Below are positions 1 through 5,093 of a stretch of DNA of 6,499 bases, piece by piece. The position numbers and the translations under genes were made by a program. The stretch is from assembly GCA_934167365.1 (NCBI GenBank), contig CAKPKU010000078.1:1-6499 (forward strand). Direction: 5' to 3'. How positions within the stretch are numbered: the stretch's first letter is position 1; each line of letters begins with the position of its first letter. The notes below the pieces were generated by a model, which was given only the letters and a program-made list of their open reading frames with translations, ran no database searches and was not told the DNA's origin. Source of the DNA: an uncultured Clostridia bacterium. GTDB taxonomy: Bacteria; Bacillota; Clostridia; TANB77; CAG-508.

Positions 1-91
1 CTTTGGTTTATTTAGTCGTAAATTATTATATCAAAGGACTTTCTTTTTGTATATTCCGAAACCATTTTACACTATTATTGTTTTTTAGAAT
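1..91. other. Unassigned left edge, no supported gene
   Basis: Two plus-strand frames are open from the window edge: one ends at a TAG at 86-88, the other at a TGA just inside the following promoter. Both are under 32 codons and have no recognisable motif. On the minus strand the longest ATG-started frame I found here is 17 codons with no clear ribosome binding site. One plus frame could be the hydrophobic C-terminus of an upstream gene, but two open frames side by side in AT-rich DNA are expected by chance. No terminator hairpin is obvious. I make no gene call. Confidence 0.3.
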
Positions 92-120
92 TTGACAAGA
101 GCACTCAGAAATGCTAAAAT
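92..120 (+). promoter_or_regulatory. Sigma-A-type promoter of the acetyltransferase leader
   Basis: A perfect TTGACA -35 box at 92-97 is separated by 17 bp from TAAAAT at 115-120, and the -10 box is preceded by TGC, an extended -10 element. Transcription should start near 127, giving a leader of about 184 nt before the acetyltransferase start codon. This is one of the best promoter matches in the window. The start point is inferred from spacing only. Confidence 0.8.
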
Positions 121-198
121 ATATAACATATTAGGAGTGCACCTAGGTACATAATCGAGCGGTACAGAATAACAACAGTTATTTACACAGAAGTGAGG

Positions 199-278
199 AA
201 AGTCTTACAGAGGAGTCTTAATAGTTTATTAACGATGTATTATAAACGAATAAGAAACTCTGTAAGGCTTTTTTTATT
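199..278 (+). terminator. Candidate leader terminator (attenuator)
   Basis: The arms at 199-212 and 258-271 pair over 14 bp with one G-U wobble and run directly into a T tract at 269-275. The loop is long (45 nt) but contains its own 6-bp hairpin at 218-232, so the effective fold is compact. It lies wholly inside the leader, 33 bp upstream of the start codon. It would therefore prematurely end transcripts from the promoter at 92-120 unless read through. Confidence 0.55.
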
Positions 279-289
279 CGAATAATACA
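236..289 (+). repeat. Long inverted repeat competing with the leader terminator
   Basis: The arm at 236-243 pairs with 282-289 (8 bp). After a small internal loop, 247-257 pairs with 270-280 (11 bp, one G-U). The closing loop is exactly 258-269, the 3' arm of the terminator-like stem. Forming this hairpin captures the terminator's 3' arm and its T tract. The two folds should largely exclude each other, because no linker is available to span a full 12-14 bp pseudoknot helix. Confidence 0.65.
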
Positions 290-310
290 CATAAAGAAAG
301 GGGATTTTTT

Positions 311-871
311 ATGAAGTATTTTAAAAAGTTAGTTGGGGATAGAATATACCTATCACCAAGAAGCACAGAAGATTATGAGATTTTTACAGAATGGTTGAAT
401 GATTTTGAAACAACAGATTATTTAGGAAGAAGCGGACAATTACAATCAATATCAGCAGAAAAGGAGTATTTAGAAAAAAGCAGTAATCCAAAATTAACTT
501 TTGTGATAGTAACATTAAATGAAGATAAAATGATAGGAACAGTAGGTTTAGAAAAATTTGATGATATAAATAGAACAGCAACACTAGGAATTTTCATAGG
601 TGATAAAAATTACAGAAGTAAAGGATATGGAACAGAAGCAATTAGATTAATATTGGAATATGGATTTAAATATTTAAATTTACAAAACATAAAATTAGAT
701 TTAATGGAATTTAATGAAAGAGCACTAAAATGTTATCAAAAATGTGGATTCAAAGAGTATGGAAGAAGAAGAAAATGCAAATATATAAATGGAAAATACT
801 ATGATTCAATATCAATGGATATATTAGCAGAAGAGTTTGAAGGAGATTACATAAGAAATAAAAATATATAG
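311..871 (+). CDS. GNAT family N-acetyltransferase (RimJ/RimL-like)
   Basis: This 186-residue protein has the size and order of a single-domain GNAT enzyme, which transfers an acetyl group from acetyl-CoA to an amine. The acetyl-CoA pyrophosphate-binding loop is visible as RSKGYG at residues 102-107, matching the R/Q-x-x-G-x-G/A motif at the start of the long motif A helix. Motif B follows as NERALKCYQKCGF (135-147), including the conserved Asn and the Tyr at 142 that commonly acts near the thiol leaving group. The N-terminal segment (RIYLSPRSTEDYE) resembles the RimJ/RimL branch. The substrate cannot be told: ribosomal-protein N-termini, polyamines and aminoglycoside-like drugs are all handled by relatives. 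The start is supported by AAAGGGGA at 297-304, 6 nt before the ATG. It has its own promoter and structured leader and is separated from the ylxM operon by a terminator-like repeat. The cytoplasmic location is inferred from the lack of a signal peptide. Confidence 0.88.
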   Translation: MKYFKKLVGDRIYLSPRSTEDYEIFTEWLNDFETTDYLGRSGQLQSISAEKEYLEKSSNPKLTFVIVTLNEDKMIGTVGLEKFDDINRTATLGIFIGDKNYRSKGYGTEAIRLILEYGFKYLNLQNIKLDLMEFNERALKCYQKCGFKEYGRRRKCKYINGKYYDSISMDILAEEFEGDYIRNKNI

Positions 872-938
872 TTTTATAAATACTTCTAAAGCGGTTAGTG
901 TTGTGATGTACTATGCTTTTGATAAATATGAAAAAAAT

Positions 939-1009
939 AAAAATGTAATGTAAAAATACTTGACAAATCAGCCAAAAAGGTGTAAAGTATATAAGCATTA
1001 CATTTTTTT
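939..1009 (+). terminator. Terminator-like inverted repeat enclosing the ylxM promoter
   Basis: The sequence AAAAATGTAATG at 939-950 is perfectly complementary to 996-1007, with one extra wobble pair at 951/995. A second inner pairing of 6 bp joins 956-961 and 985-990. A run of seven T (1003-1009) ends the 3' arm. In a transcript coming from the acetyltransferase gene this would fold into a weak intrinsic terminator. The -35 and -10 boxes of the next promoter lie inside the repeat, so the dyad could also be an operator. Both roles are inference. Confidence 0.5.
960..988 (+). promoter_or_regulatory. Promoter of the ylxM-ffh-...-rplS operon
   Basis: The -35 box is a perfect TTGACA (960-965), followed 17 bp later by TAAAGT (983-988). 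Transcription would start near 995, about 58 nt before the ylxM ATG at 1053. The TTG of this -35 box can be misread as an upstream start codon for ylxM, because the frame stays open. No other strong promoter was noticed within the seven-gene operon. Confidence 0.65.
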
Positions 1010-1033
1010 GAGATATACTAAAAAATCTCAAGA

Positions 1034-1040
1034 AAGGGAG
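1034..1040 (+). promoter_or_regulatory. ylxM ribosome binding site, fixes the start
   Basis: AAGGGAG lies 12 nt upstream of the ATG at 1053. The spacing is longer than the 5-9 nt seen for the other genes of the operon, but it is the only purine-rich site available, and the resulting protein length matches YlxM. The open frame upstream back to 960 is promoter and leader sequence, not coding. Confidence 0.65.
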
Positions 1041-1052
1041 CAAAACAAAAGT

Positions 1053-1391
1053 ATGGAAGAAAAAATAAAAATAGGAATACTATTCGGAATATATGGTAAG
1101 TTATTAACAGAAAAACAATATGAATTATTAAATGATTATTACAACAATGACTTATCACTTTCAGAAATAGCAGAAAATAATAACATAACAAGGCAAGCCG
1201 TAAATGATGTAATAAATAAAGGAAAAAATAAACTAATTGAAATAGAAGAAAAATTAGCATTTATGAAAAAAATGCTAAATCAAGAAAAAGAAATAAAGCA
1301 AATAATAAATGAACTAAAAAACGCAGAAAATGAAACATTAAAAAAAGAACAAATACAAAACATACAAAAAAGGCTAGAACAATTAATTTAA
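1053..1391 (+). CDS. ylxM: YlxM, helix-turn-helix SRP-associated protein
   Basis: The product is 112 residues, close to the roughly 110 residues usual for the YlxM/p13 family. Residues 30-56 form a sigma-70 region 4-like helix-turn-helix (SLSEIAENNNITRQAVNDVI). The rest is a Lys/Glu-rich, probably coiled helical tail (60-112). It lies 18 nt upstream of ffh, the conserved position of this family. In streptococci, homologues bind components of the signal recognition particle and modulate its assembly and GTPase activity, and the DNA-binding-like fold may contact RNA rather than DNA. I chose ATG 1053 because of the Shine-Dalgarno at 1034-1040 and family length; an upstream TTG at 960 belongs to the -35 box. 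The gene is very A-rich, which fits the genome and does not by itself indicate transfer. Confidence 0.88.
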   Translation: MEEKIKIGILFGIYGKLLTEKQYELLNDYYNNDLSLSEIAENNNITRQAVNDVINKGKNKLIEIEEKLAFMKKMLNQEKEIKQIINELKNAENETLKKEQIQNIQKRLEQLI

Positions 1392-1409
1392 TGTAAGGAG
1401 GAACTTCAA

Positions 1410-2771
1410 ATGGCATTTGAGGGATTATCTTCAAAATTTCAAAATATAGCTAGAAAGTTTAAAGGTAAAACACGTATAACAGAATCTGACTTAAAAGAAA
1501 TGTTAAGAGAAGTTAAATTAGCATTACTAGAAGCAGATGTTAATTATAAAATAGTAAAAGAATTTATTGCCACAATTCAAGAAAAAGCATTAGGGCAAGA
1601 TGTTCTAAAATCATTAACACCAGGTCAACAAGTAATTAAAATAGTTAAAGATGAACTTGTTGAATTATTAGGAGGAACAGATTCAAGAATAAATATATCA
1701 CCAAATCCTCCAACAATAATAATGATGGTTGGTTTACAAGGATCTGGTAAAACAACAACAGCAGCAAAACTTGCAAATATATTAAGAAAAGATGGTAAAA
1801 AGCCATTGCTAGTAGCATGTGATGTATACAGACCAGCTGCTATAAAACAATTGCAAGTATTAGGAGCTCAATTAAATATACCAGTATATGCTAATGAAAA
1901 TTCACAAGACGTTGTAAAAATTTCAAAACAAGCAATTGAACAAGCAATAAGTAAACTAAATGATGTAATAATAATAGATACAGCTGGTAGACTTCAAATT
2001 GATGAAGTACTTATGGAAGAGCTTAAAAACTTGAAATCAGCAGTAAAACCACATGAAATATTATTAGTTGTAGATAGTATGACAGGTCAAGAAGCTGTAA
2101 ATGTTGCAGAAAGTTTTAAAGATGCAGTTGGAATTGATGGAATAGTACTTACTAAATTAGATGGTGACACTCGTGGTGGTGCAGCATTATCTGTAAAAAA
2201 AGTAACTGGAAGACCAATTAAATACATTGCGACTGGTGAAAAAATGAATGATATAGAGCAATTCCATCCAGATAGAATGGCATCAAGAATTCTAGGAATG
2301 GGAGATGTTCTTTCAATAATAGAAAAAGCTGAAGAAGCAATAACAGAAGAAGAAGCAGAAAAGCTAGAAGCTCAATTAAGAAAAAATAGATTTGACATGG
2401 ATGACTATTTAGCACAATTAAGACAAATAAAGAAAATGGGATCTTTTTCATCTATCTTAAAAATGATACCTGGATTAGGAAGTAAAATGAAAGATGTTCA
2501 AGTAGATGATAAAGAATTTTTACGAATTGAATCAATGATTTGTTCTATGACCAAAGAAGAAAGAAGAAATCCAAAAATTATAAACGGACAACGCAGATTA
2601 AGAATTGCAAAAGGTAGTGGAACAACAGTTGAACAATTAAATAAATTTATGAAGTCATTTGAAATGACACAAAAAATGATGAAACAAATGAAATCTGAAA
2701 AAGGTATGAAAAATATGATGAAAAGTCTTAAGGGCATCGATAAAGATGCATTTAAAGATTTAAAATTTTAA
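1410..2771 (+). CDS. ffh: Signal recognition particle protein Ffh (SRP54 GTPase)
   Basis: Ffh binds signal sequences on nascent membrane and secreted proteins and, with 4.5S/scRNA and its receptor FtsY, delivers ribosomes to the Sec translocon. All parts are visible in 453 residues. The N domain covers about 1-90 and begins with the typical MAFEGLSSK. The GTPase domain has G1 GLQGSGKTT (108-116), G3 DTAGR (190-194), G4 TKLDGD (248-253) and TGEK (275-278). The methionine-rich M domain runs from about 300 to the end. The M domain carries the SRP RNA-binding stretch with RRLRIAKGSG and a Met-rich tail (KMMKQM, KNMMKS) that lines the signal-peptide groove. A strong AAGGAGG at 1395-1401 lies 8 nt before the ATG. 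Length and motifs are normal and intact. Neither the SRP RNA gene nor ftsY was found in the window. Confidence 0.98.
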   Translation: MAFEGLSSKFQNIARKFKGKTRITESDLKEMLREVKLALLEADVNYKIVKEFIATIQEKALGQDVLKSLTPGQQVIKIVKDELVELLGGTDSRINISPNPPTIIMMVGLQGSGKTTTAAKLANILRKDGKKPLLVACDVYRPAAIKQLQVLGAQLNIPVYANENSQDVVKISKQAIEQAISKLNDVIIIDTAGRLQIDEVLMEELKNLKSAVKPHEILLVVDSMTGQEAVNVAESFKDAVGIDGIVLTKLDGDTRGGAALSVKKVTGRPIKYIATGEKMNDIEQFHPDRMASRILGMGDVLSIIEKAEEAITEEEAEKLEAQLRKNRFDMDDYLAQLRQIKKMGSFSSILKMIPGLGSKMKDVQVDDKEFLRIESMICSMTKEERRNPKIINGQRRLRIAKGSGTTVEQLNKFMKSFEMTQKMMKQMKSEKGMKNMMKSLKGIDKDAFKDLKF

Positions 2772-2786
2772 GGAGGTGAAAACAAG

Positions 2787-3020
2787 ATGGTAAAAATAAG
2801 ATTACAAAGACAAGGTGCTAAAAAAGCTCCATTCTATCATATAGTAGTTGCAGATTCAAGATCTCCAAGAGATGGAAGAATCATCGAAAAAATAGGATCA
2901 TACAATCCAATGACAGACCCAGCAACAATAGTATTAGACAAAGAAAAAGTTGCAGAATGGATCAAAAATGGTGCTAAACCAACAGACACAGTAAAAGCTT
3001 TAATAGAAAAAGCTAACTAA
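2787..3020 (+). CDS. rpsP: 30S ribosomal protein S16
   Basis: S16 binds 16S rRNA early in 30S assembly and stabilises the 5' and central domains. The 77-residue product opens with the family signature MVKIRLQRQGAKKAPFYHIVVADSRSPRDGR and continues with IIEKIGSYNPM, which is unmistakable (signature spans residues 1-31, continuation 32-42). The length is at the short end of the usual 75-90, with no C-terminal extension. Its Shine-Dalgarno AAGGAGGTGA (2770-2779) matches the full anti-Shine-Dalgarno and overlaps the ffh stop codon, with 15 nt between the two coding regions. That suggests coupled, high-level translation. Its place between ffh and khpA is the standard Firmicutes order. Confidence 0.97.
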   Translation: MVKIRLQRQGAKKAPFYHIVVADSRSPRDGRIIEKIGSYNPMTDPATIVLDKEKVAEWIKNGAKPTDTVKALIEKAN

Positions 3021-3047
3021 TTTTAATCCTGGAAGGGAGCAAAAATT

Positions 3048-3278
3048 ATGAAAGAAATTCTAGAACTTATAATTACTAATCTTGTTGACAATAAAGATGA
3101 AGTATCAATTGAAGAAATTATAAATAACAAAAATGTTGATTATAAAGTAAGAGTTTCTAAAGATGATATGGGAAAAGTTATTGGAAAACAAGGAAAAGTA
3201 GCAAAATCAATAAGAACTGTTATGAAATCTGTATCTGCCAAAGAAGGCAAAAGAATAAATATAGAATTCGTAGATTAA
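3048..3278 (+). CDS. khpA: KhpA, KH-domain RNA-binding protein (YlqC)
   Basis: This 76-residue protein consists of little more than one KH fold. The RNA-gripping GxxG loop is GKQG at residues 46-49 inside VIGKQGKVAKSIRTVM, preceded by the YKVRVSKDDMG strand and turn seen in the YlqC/KhpA family. KhpA forms dimers and, in other Firmicutes, partners with KhpB (Jag) as a global RNA-binding pair linked to cell-division and envelope control; khpB is not in this window. A GGAAGGGAG ribosome binding site (3031-3039) lies 8 nt before the ATG, 27 nt after rpsP. In B. subtilis a ylqD gene follows this position; here rimM follows directly, 9 nt downstream. Confidence 0.95.
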   Translation: MKEILELIITNLVDNKDEVSIEEIINNKNVDYKVRVSKDDMGKVIGKQGKVAKSIRTVMKSVSAKEGKRINIEFVD

Positions 3279-3287
3279 GAGGTAAAA

Positions 3288-3794
3288 ATGCAAGAATATT
3301 TTGAAATAGGTCAAATTGTAAATACATTTGGAGTAAAAGGATTTGTTAAAGTGAAACCTTTTACTGATGATTTGGAAAGATTTGAAGAGCTAGAATCAAT
3401 TTTAGTTGTTAAAAATAAAGATATGATTGAAATGAAAATTGAAGAAGTAAAATATCAAAAAAATATGGTACTTTTGAAATTGGAAGGCATTGATGATATG
3501 ACTATGGCAGAAAAATATAAAGGTTGCTATATAAAAATTCATAGAAAAGATGCAAGAGAGCTTGAAGAAGGAACATATTTTATAGCTGATATATTAGGTT
3601 CAGATGTATATACAGATACTGGTGATTATTTAGGAAAAGTTGATGATATATATAACTCTGGTGCACAAGATATATATGTTATAAAAGATGAACTTGGAAA
3701 GCAAATACTTTTACCATCAATCAAAGAAGTTATATTAGATATTGATATTGAAAATCAAAAGGTAACAGTTCATTTATTAAAAGGTTTAATATAA
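3288..3794 (+). CDS. rimM: Ribosome maturation factor RimM
   Basis: RimM binds S19 and the 3' head domain of 16S rRNA and assists late 30S maturation. The 168-residue protein has the usual two beta-barrel parts. The N-terminal RimM domain is marked by EIGQIVNTFGVKGFVKVKPF (residues 6-25). The C-terminal PRC-barrel covers about 95-168, with YFIADILGSDVYTD, GDYLGKVDDI and the conserved GKQILLPSIKEVI segment. The start is supported by AGAGG at 3278-3282, which overlaps the khpA stop codon and lies 5 nt before the ATG, so translation may be coupled. Length is normal (family about 165-185). Its position immediately before trmD is conserved across most bacteria. Confidence 0.96.
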   Translation: MQEYFEIGQIVNTFGVKGFVKVKPFTDDLERFEELESILVVKNKDMIEMKIEEVKYQKNMVLLKLEGIDDMTMAEKYKGCYIKIHRKDARELEEGTYFIADILGSDVYTDTGDYLGKVDDIYNSGAQDIYVIKDELGKQILLPSIKEVILDIDIENQKVTVHLLKGLI

Positions 3795-3799
3795 TAAAT

Positions 3800-3804
3800 G
3801 GAGG
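3800..3804 (+). promoter_or_regulatory. trmD ribosome binding site that decides the start
   Basis: GGAGG lies 5 nt before the ATG at 3810. An earlier in-frame ATG at 3798 overlaps this site and would have no ribosome binding site of its own. Starting at 3810 gives MKFDVLTLFPEMF, the family's normal N-terminus, so the four extra residues MEEK are translation of the Shine-Dalgarno region. Confidence 0.85.
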
Positions 3805-3809
3805 AAAAA

Positions 3810-4526
3810 ATGAAATTTGATGTTTTAACACTTTTTCCAGAAATGTTTAATTGTTTAAATGAAAGCATTTTAGGAAGAGCAATTGAAAAAGATTTAATAA
3901 ATGTTAATTTAATAAACATTAGAGATTTTTCAAAAGATAAACATAAAAAAGTAGATGATACTCCATATGGTGGAGGAGCTGGAATGGTTATAAAACCAGA
4001 TGTTGTATATGATGCATATCAATCTGTAAAAGATGAAAATGCAAAAGTTATATATATGTCTCCACAAGGAAAAGTATTAAATCAAGAGAAAGTTAAAAGC
4101 CTTAGTAAGGAACAGCACTTAATATTGTTATGTGGACATTACGAAGGAATTGATCAACGTGTTATAGATGAAATTGTTGATGAAGAAATTTCTATAGGTG
4201 ATTATGTTTTAACAGGGGGAGAAATACCTGCAATGGTATTAATTGATTCTGTTAGCAGATATATAGAAGGCGTAATTAGCAGTGAATCTACAAACGAAGA
4301 ATCATTTTCAAATAATTTATTAGAATATCCACAATATACAAGACCAGAAGTTTTTAATGGTGTACAAGTTCCAGATATATTAAAATCTGGACATCATGAA
4401 AATATAAATAAATGGAGAAGAGCTGAATCTTTAAAAAATACATATAAAAAAAGGCCAGATCTTTTAGAAAATATAAAATTATCTGATGAAGATAAAAAAA
4501 ATTTAGGTAATATAGACAAAAAATAG
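3810..4526 (+). CDS. trmD: tRNA (guanine-N1)-methyltransferase TrmD
   Basis: TrmD uses S-adenosylmethionine to methylate N1 of G37 next to the anticodon, which prevents +1 frameshifting. The 238-residue protein shows the SPOUT trefoil-knot signatures in order: DDTPYGGGAGMV (49-60), YMSPQGKVL (82-90), LLCGHYEGIDQR (106-117) and IGDYVLTGGE (129-138). The C-terminal tRNA-binding part has YPQYTRPEV (173-181) and SGHH..INKWRRAESL. The catalytic Arg (Arg154 in E. coli) is Arg150 here. The residue aligned with the E. coli general base Asp169, in the EDSF motif, is Glu164 (EESF), a conservative change worth noting. The RimM stop is 15 nt upstream. I start at 3810 rather than 3798 because the ribosome binding site lies between the two ATGs and 3810 gives the canonical N-terminus. 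Confidence 0.97.
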   Translation: MKFDVLTLFPEMFNCLNESILGRAIEKDLINVNLINIRDFSKDKHKKVDDTPYGGGAGMVIKPDVVYDAYQSVKDENAKVIYMSPQGKVLNQEKVKSLSKEQHLILLCGHYEGIDQRVIDEIVDEEISIGDYVLTGGEIPAMVLIDSVSRYIEGVISSESTNEESFSNNLLEYPQYTRPEVFNGVQVPDILKSGHHENINKWRRAESLKNTYKKRPDLLENIKLSDEDKKNLGNIDKK

Positions 4527-4555
4527 TCTAGTAAATTTAAGAAAGGAGAATATCG

Positions 4556-5038
4556 ATGGATATCATAAAATCAATTGAACATGAGCAAATGAAAAATACG
4601 ATTCCTGACCTTAAAGTTGGTGACACAGTAAGAGTACACCAAAAAATTAAGGAAGGTAATAGAGAAAGAATCCAAGTATTCGAAGGAATAATAATTAAAA
4701 AACAAGGTGGAGGATTAAATGCTACATTTACAGTAAGAAGAGTAGCATACGGATGTGGAGTTGAAAAAACATTCTTAATTCATTCTCCAATGGTAGAAAA
4801 AGTAGAAGTAGTAAGAATTGGTAAAGCAAGACGTGCTAAATTATACTACTTAAGAGACAGAGTAGGAAAAGCTGCTAAAACTAAGGAAGATATAGGAGCA
4901 AGAATTGAAACTAAAGAAATAGTTATCAAAGGTGTAGAAACTGAAGACGCTCCTGTAGCTGAAGAAGTAGCAGCACCAGCTGTTGAAGAAGCTAAAGTTG
5001 AAGCTCCAGCAACAGAAGAAGCTCCAAAAGCTGAATAA
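4556..5038 (+). CDS. rplS: 50S ribosomal protein L19 with long acidic C-terminal tail
   Basis: L19 sits at the 30S-50S interface and forms part of an intersubunit bridge. Residues 1-112 are a canonical L19: DLKVGDTVRVHQKIKEG, RERIQVFEGIIIKKQGGG, FTVRRVAYGCGVEKTF, HSP, and ARRAKLYYLRDRVGKAAK near the usual C-terminus. Typical L19 ends at about 115 residues; this one has 160. The extra part is a linker (113-127) and then a low-complexity tail (128-160) made almost only of Ala, Glu, Pro, Val, Lys and Thr. There is no frameshift or stop codon at the junction. AAAGGAGA (4542-4549) precedes the ATG by 6 nt, and trmD ends 29 nt upstream. It is the last gene of the operon, followed 5 nt later by a strong terminator. 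Confidence 0.97.
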   Translation: MDIIKSIEHEQMKNTIPDLKVGDTVRVHQKIKEGNRERIQVFEGIIIKKQGGGLNATFTVRRVAYGCGVEKTFLIHSPMVEKVEVVRIGKARRAKLYYLRDRVGKAAKTKEDIGARIETKEIVIKGVETEDAPVAEEVAAPAVEEAKVEAPATEEAPKAE

Positions 5039-5043
5039 TAAAT

Positions 5044-5085
5044 AAAAAATATACATCAAATTATTAATTTTGATGTATATTTTTT
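5044..5085. terminator. Bidirectional intrinsic terminator between rplS and mtgA
   Basis: The arms at 5044-5060 and 5069-5085 are perfectly complementary over 17 bp, with an 8-nt loop. Each strand ends its stem in a run of six T, so the element can stop both the ylxM-rplS operon and the convergent glycosyltransferase gene, whose stop codon is 9 bp away. The core TATACATCAAA has little G+C, but the A/T flanks give strong U tracts on both sides. Confidence 0.92.
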
Positions 5086-5093
5086 GTATATAT

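Larger units (their letters stand above)
127..310 (+). ncRNA. Structured 5' leader, candidate cis-regulatory or small RNA
   Basis: This is the roughly 184-nt leader between the predicted start point and the acetyltransferase ATG. Visible structure, in order: an 8-bp palindrome ACCTAGGT at 141-148; a 6-bp hairpin at 168-173/178-183 with an AACA loop; a 14-bp terminator-like stem at 199-212/258-271; a nested 6-bp hairpin at 218-223/227-232; and a competing long hairpin at 236-257/270-289. The ribosome binding site (AAAGGGGA, 297-304) lies outside these stems. I do not recognise a known riboswitch class. No leader peptide with a well-placed ribosome binding site is evident; a 16-codon ATG frame at 235 has only a distant GAGGAG. 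The layout fits either an attenuator or a separately terminated small RNA. That it is regulatory is inference. Confidence 0.5.

Noticed and set aside
131..170. T-box leader, from a GCGGTAC-like string
   Set aside because: The conserved T-box sequence (AGGGTGGNACCGCG) is absent, and the downstream gene is not an aminoacyl-tRNA synthetase or amino-acid gene.
190..204. RNase P RNA, because GAGGAAAGTC matches its conserved 5' motif
   Set aside because: The leader is only about 150-180 nt, the other conserved RNase P elements are missing or in the wrong order, and a promoter starts about 70 nt upstream. The match is probably chance.
235..285. 16-codon leader peptide starting at ATG 235
   Set aside because: The nearest Shine-Dalgarno-like sequence (GAGGAG, 210-215) is 19 nt away, and the frame lies wholly inside the two competing hairpins. 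It is better explained as structural RNA.
906..953. 15-codon ORF in the gap after the acetyltransferase gene
   Set aside because: It has no ribosome binding site and no recognisable motif, and it overlaps the inverted repeat. It is not distinguishable from chance.
960..1052. ylxM extended upstream to a TTG start at 960
   Set aside because: The TTG is part of the TTGACA -35 box, there is no ribosome binding site before it, and the extra 31 residues are unlike YlxM. The ATG at 1053 gives the family length.
3798..3809. trmD start at ATG 3798
   Set aside because: The GGAGG ribosome binding site lies between this ATG and the one at 3810, and 3810 yields the canonical MKFDVLTLFPEMF N-terminus.
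4850..5059. Minus-strand ORF opposite the end of rplS
   Set aside because: It is a Phe/Ser-rich shadow of the low-complexity L19 tail and has no ribosome binding site. The same reasoning removes the other minus-strand frames opposite the acetyltransferase, ylxM, ffh and dnaE.
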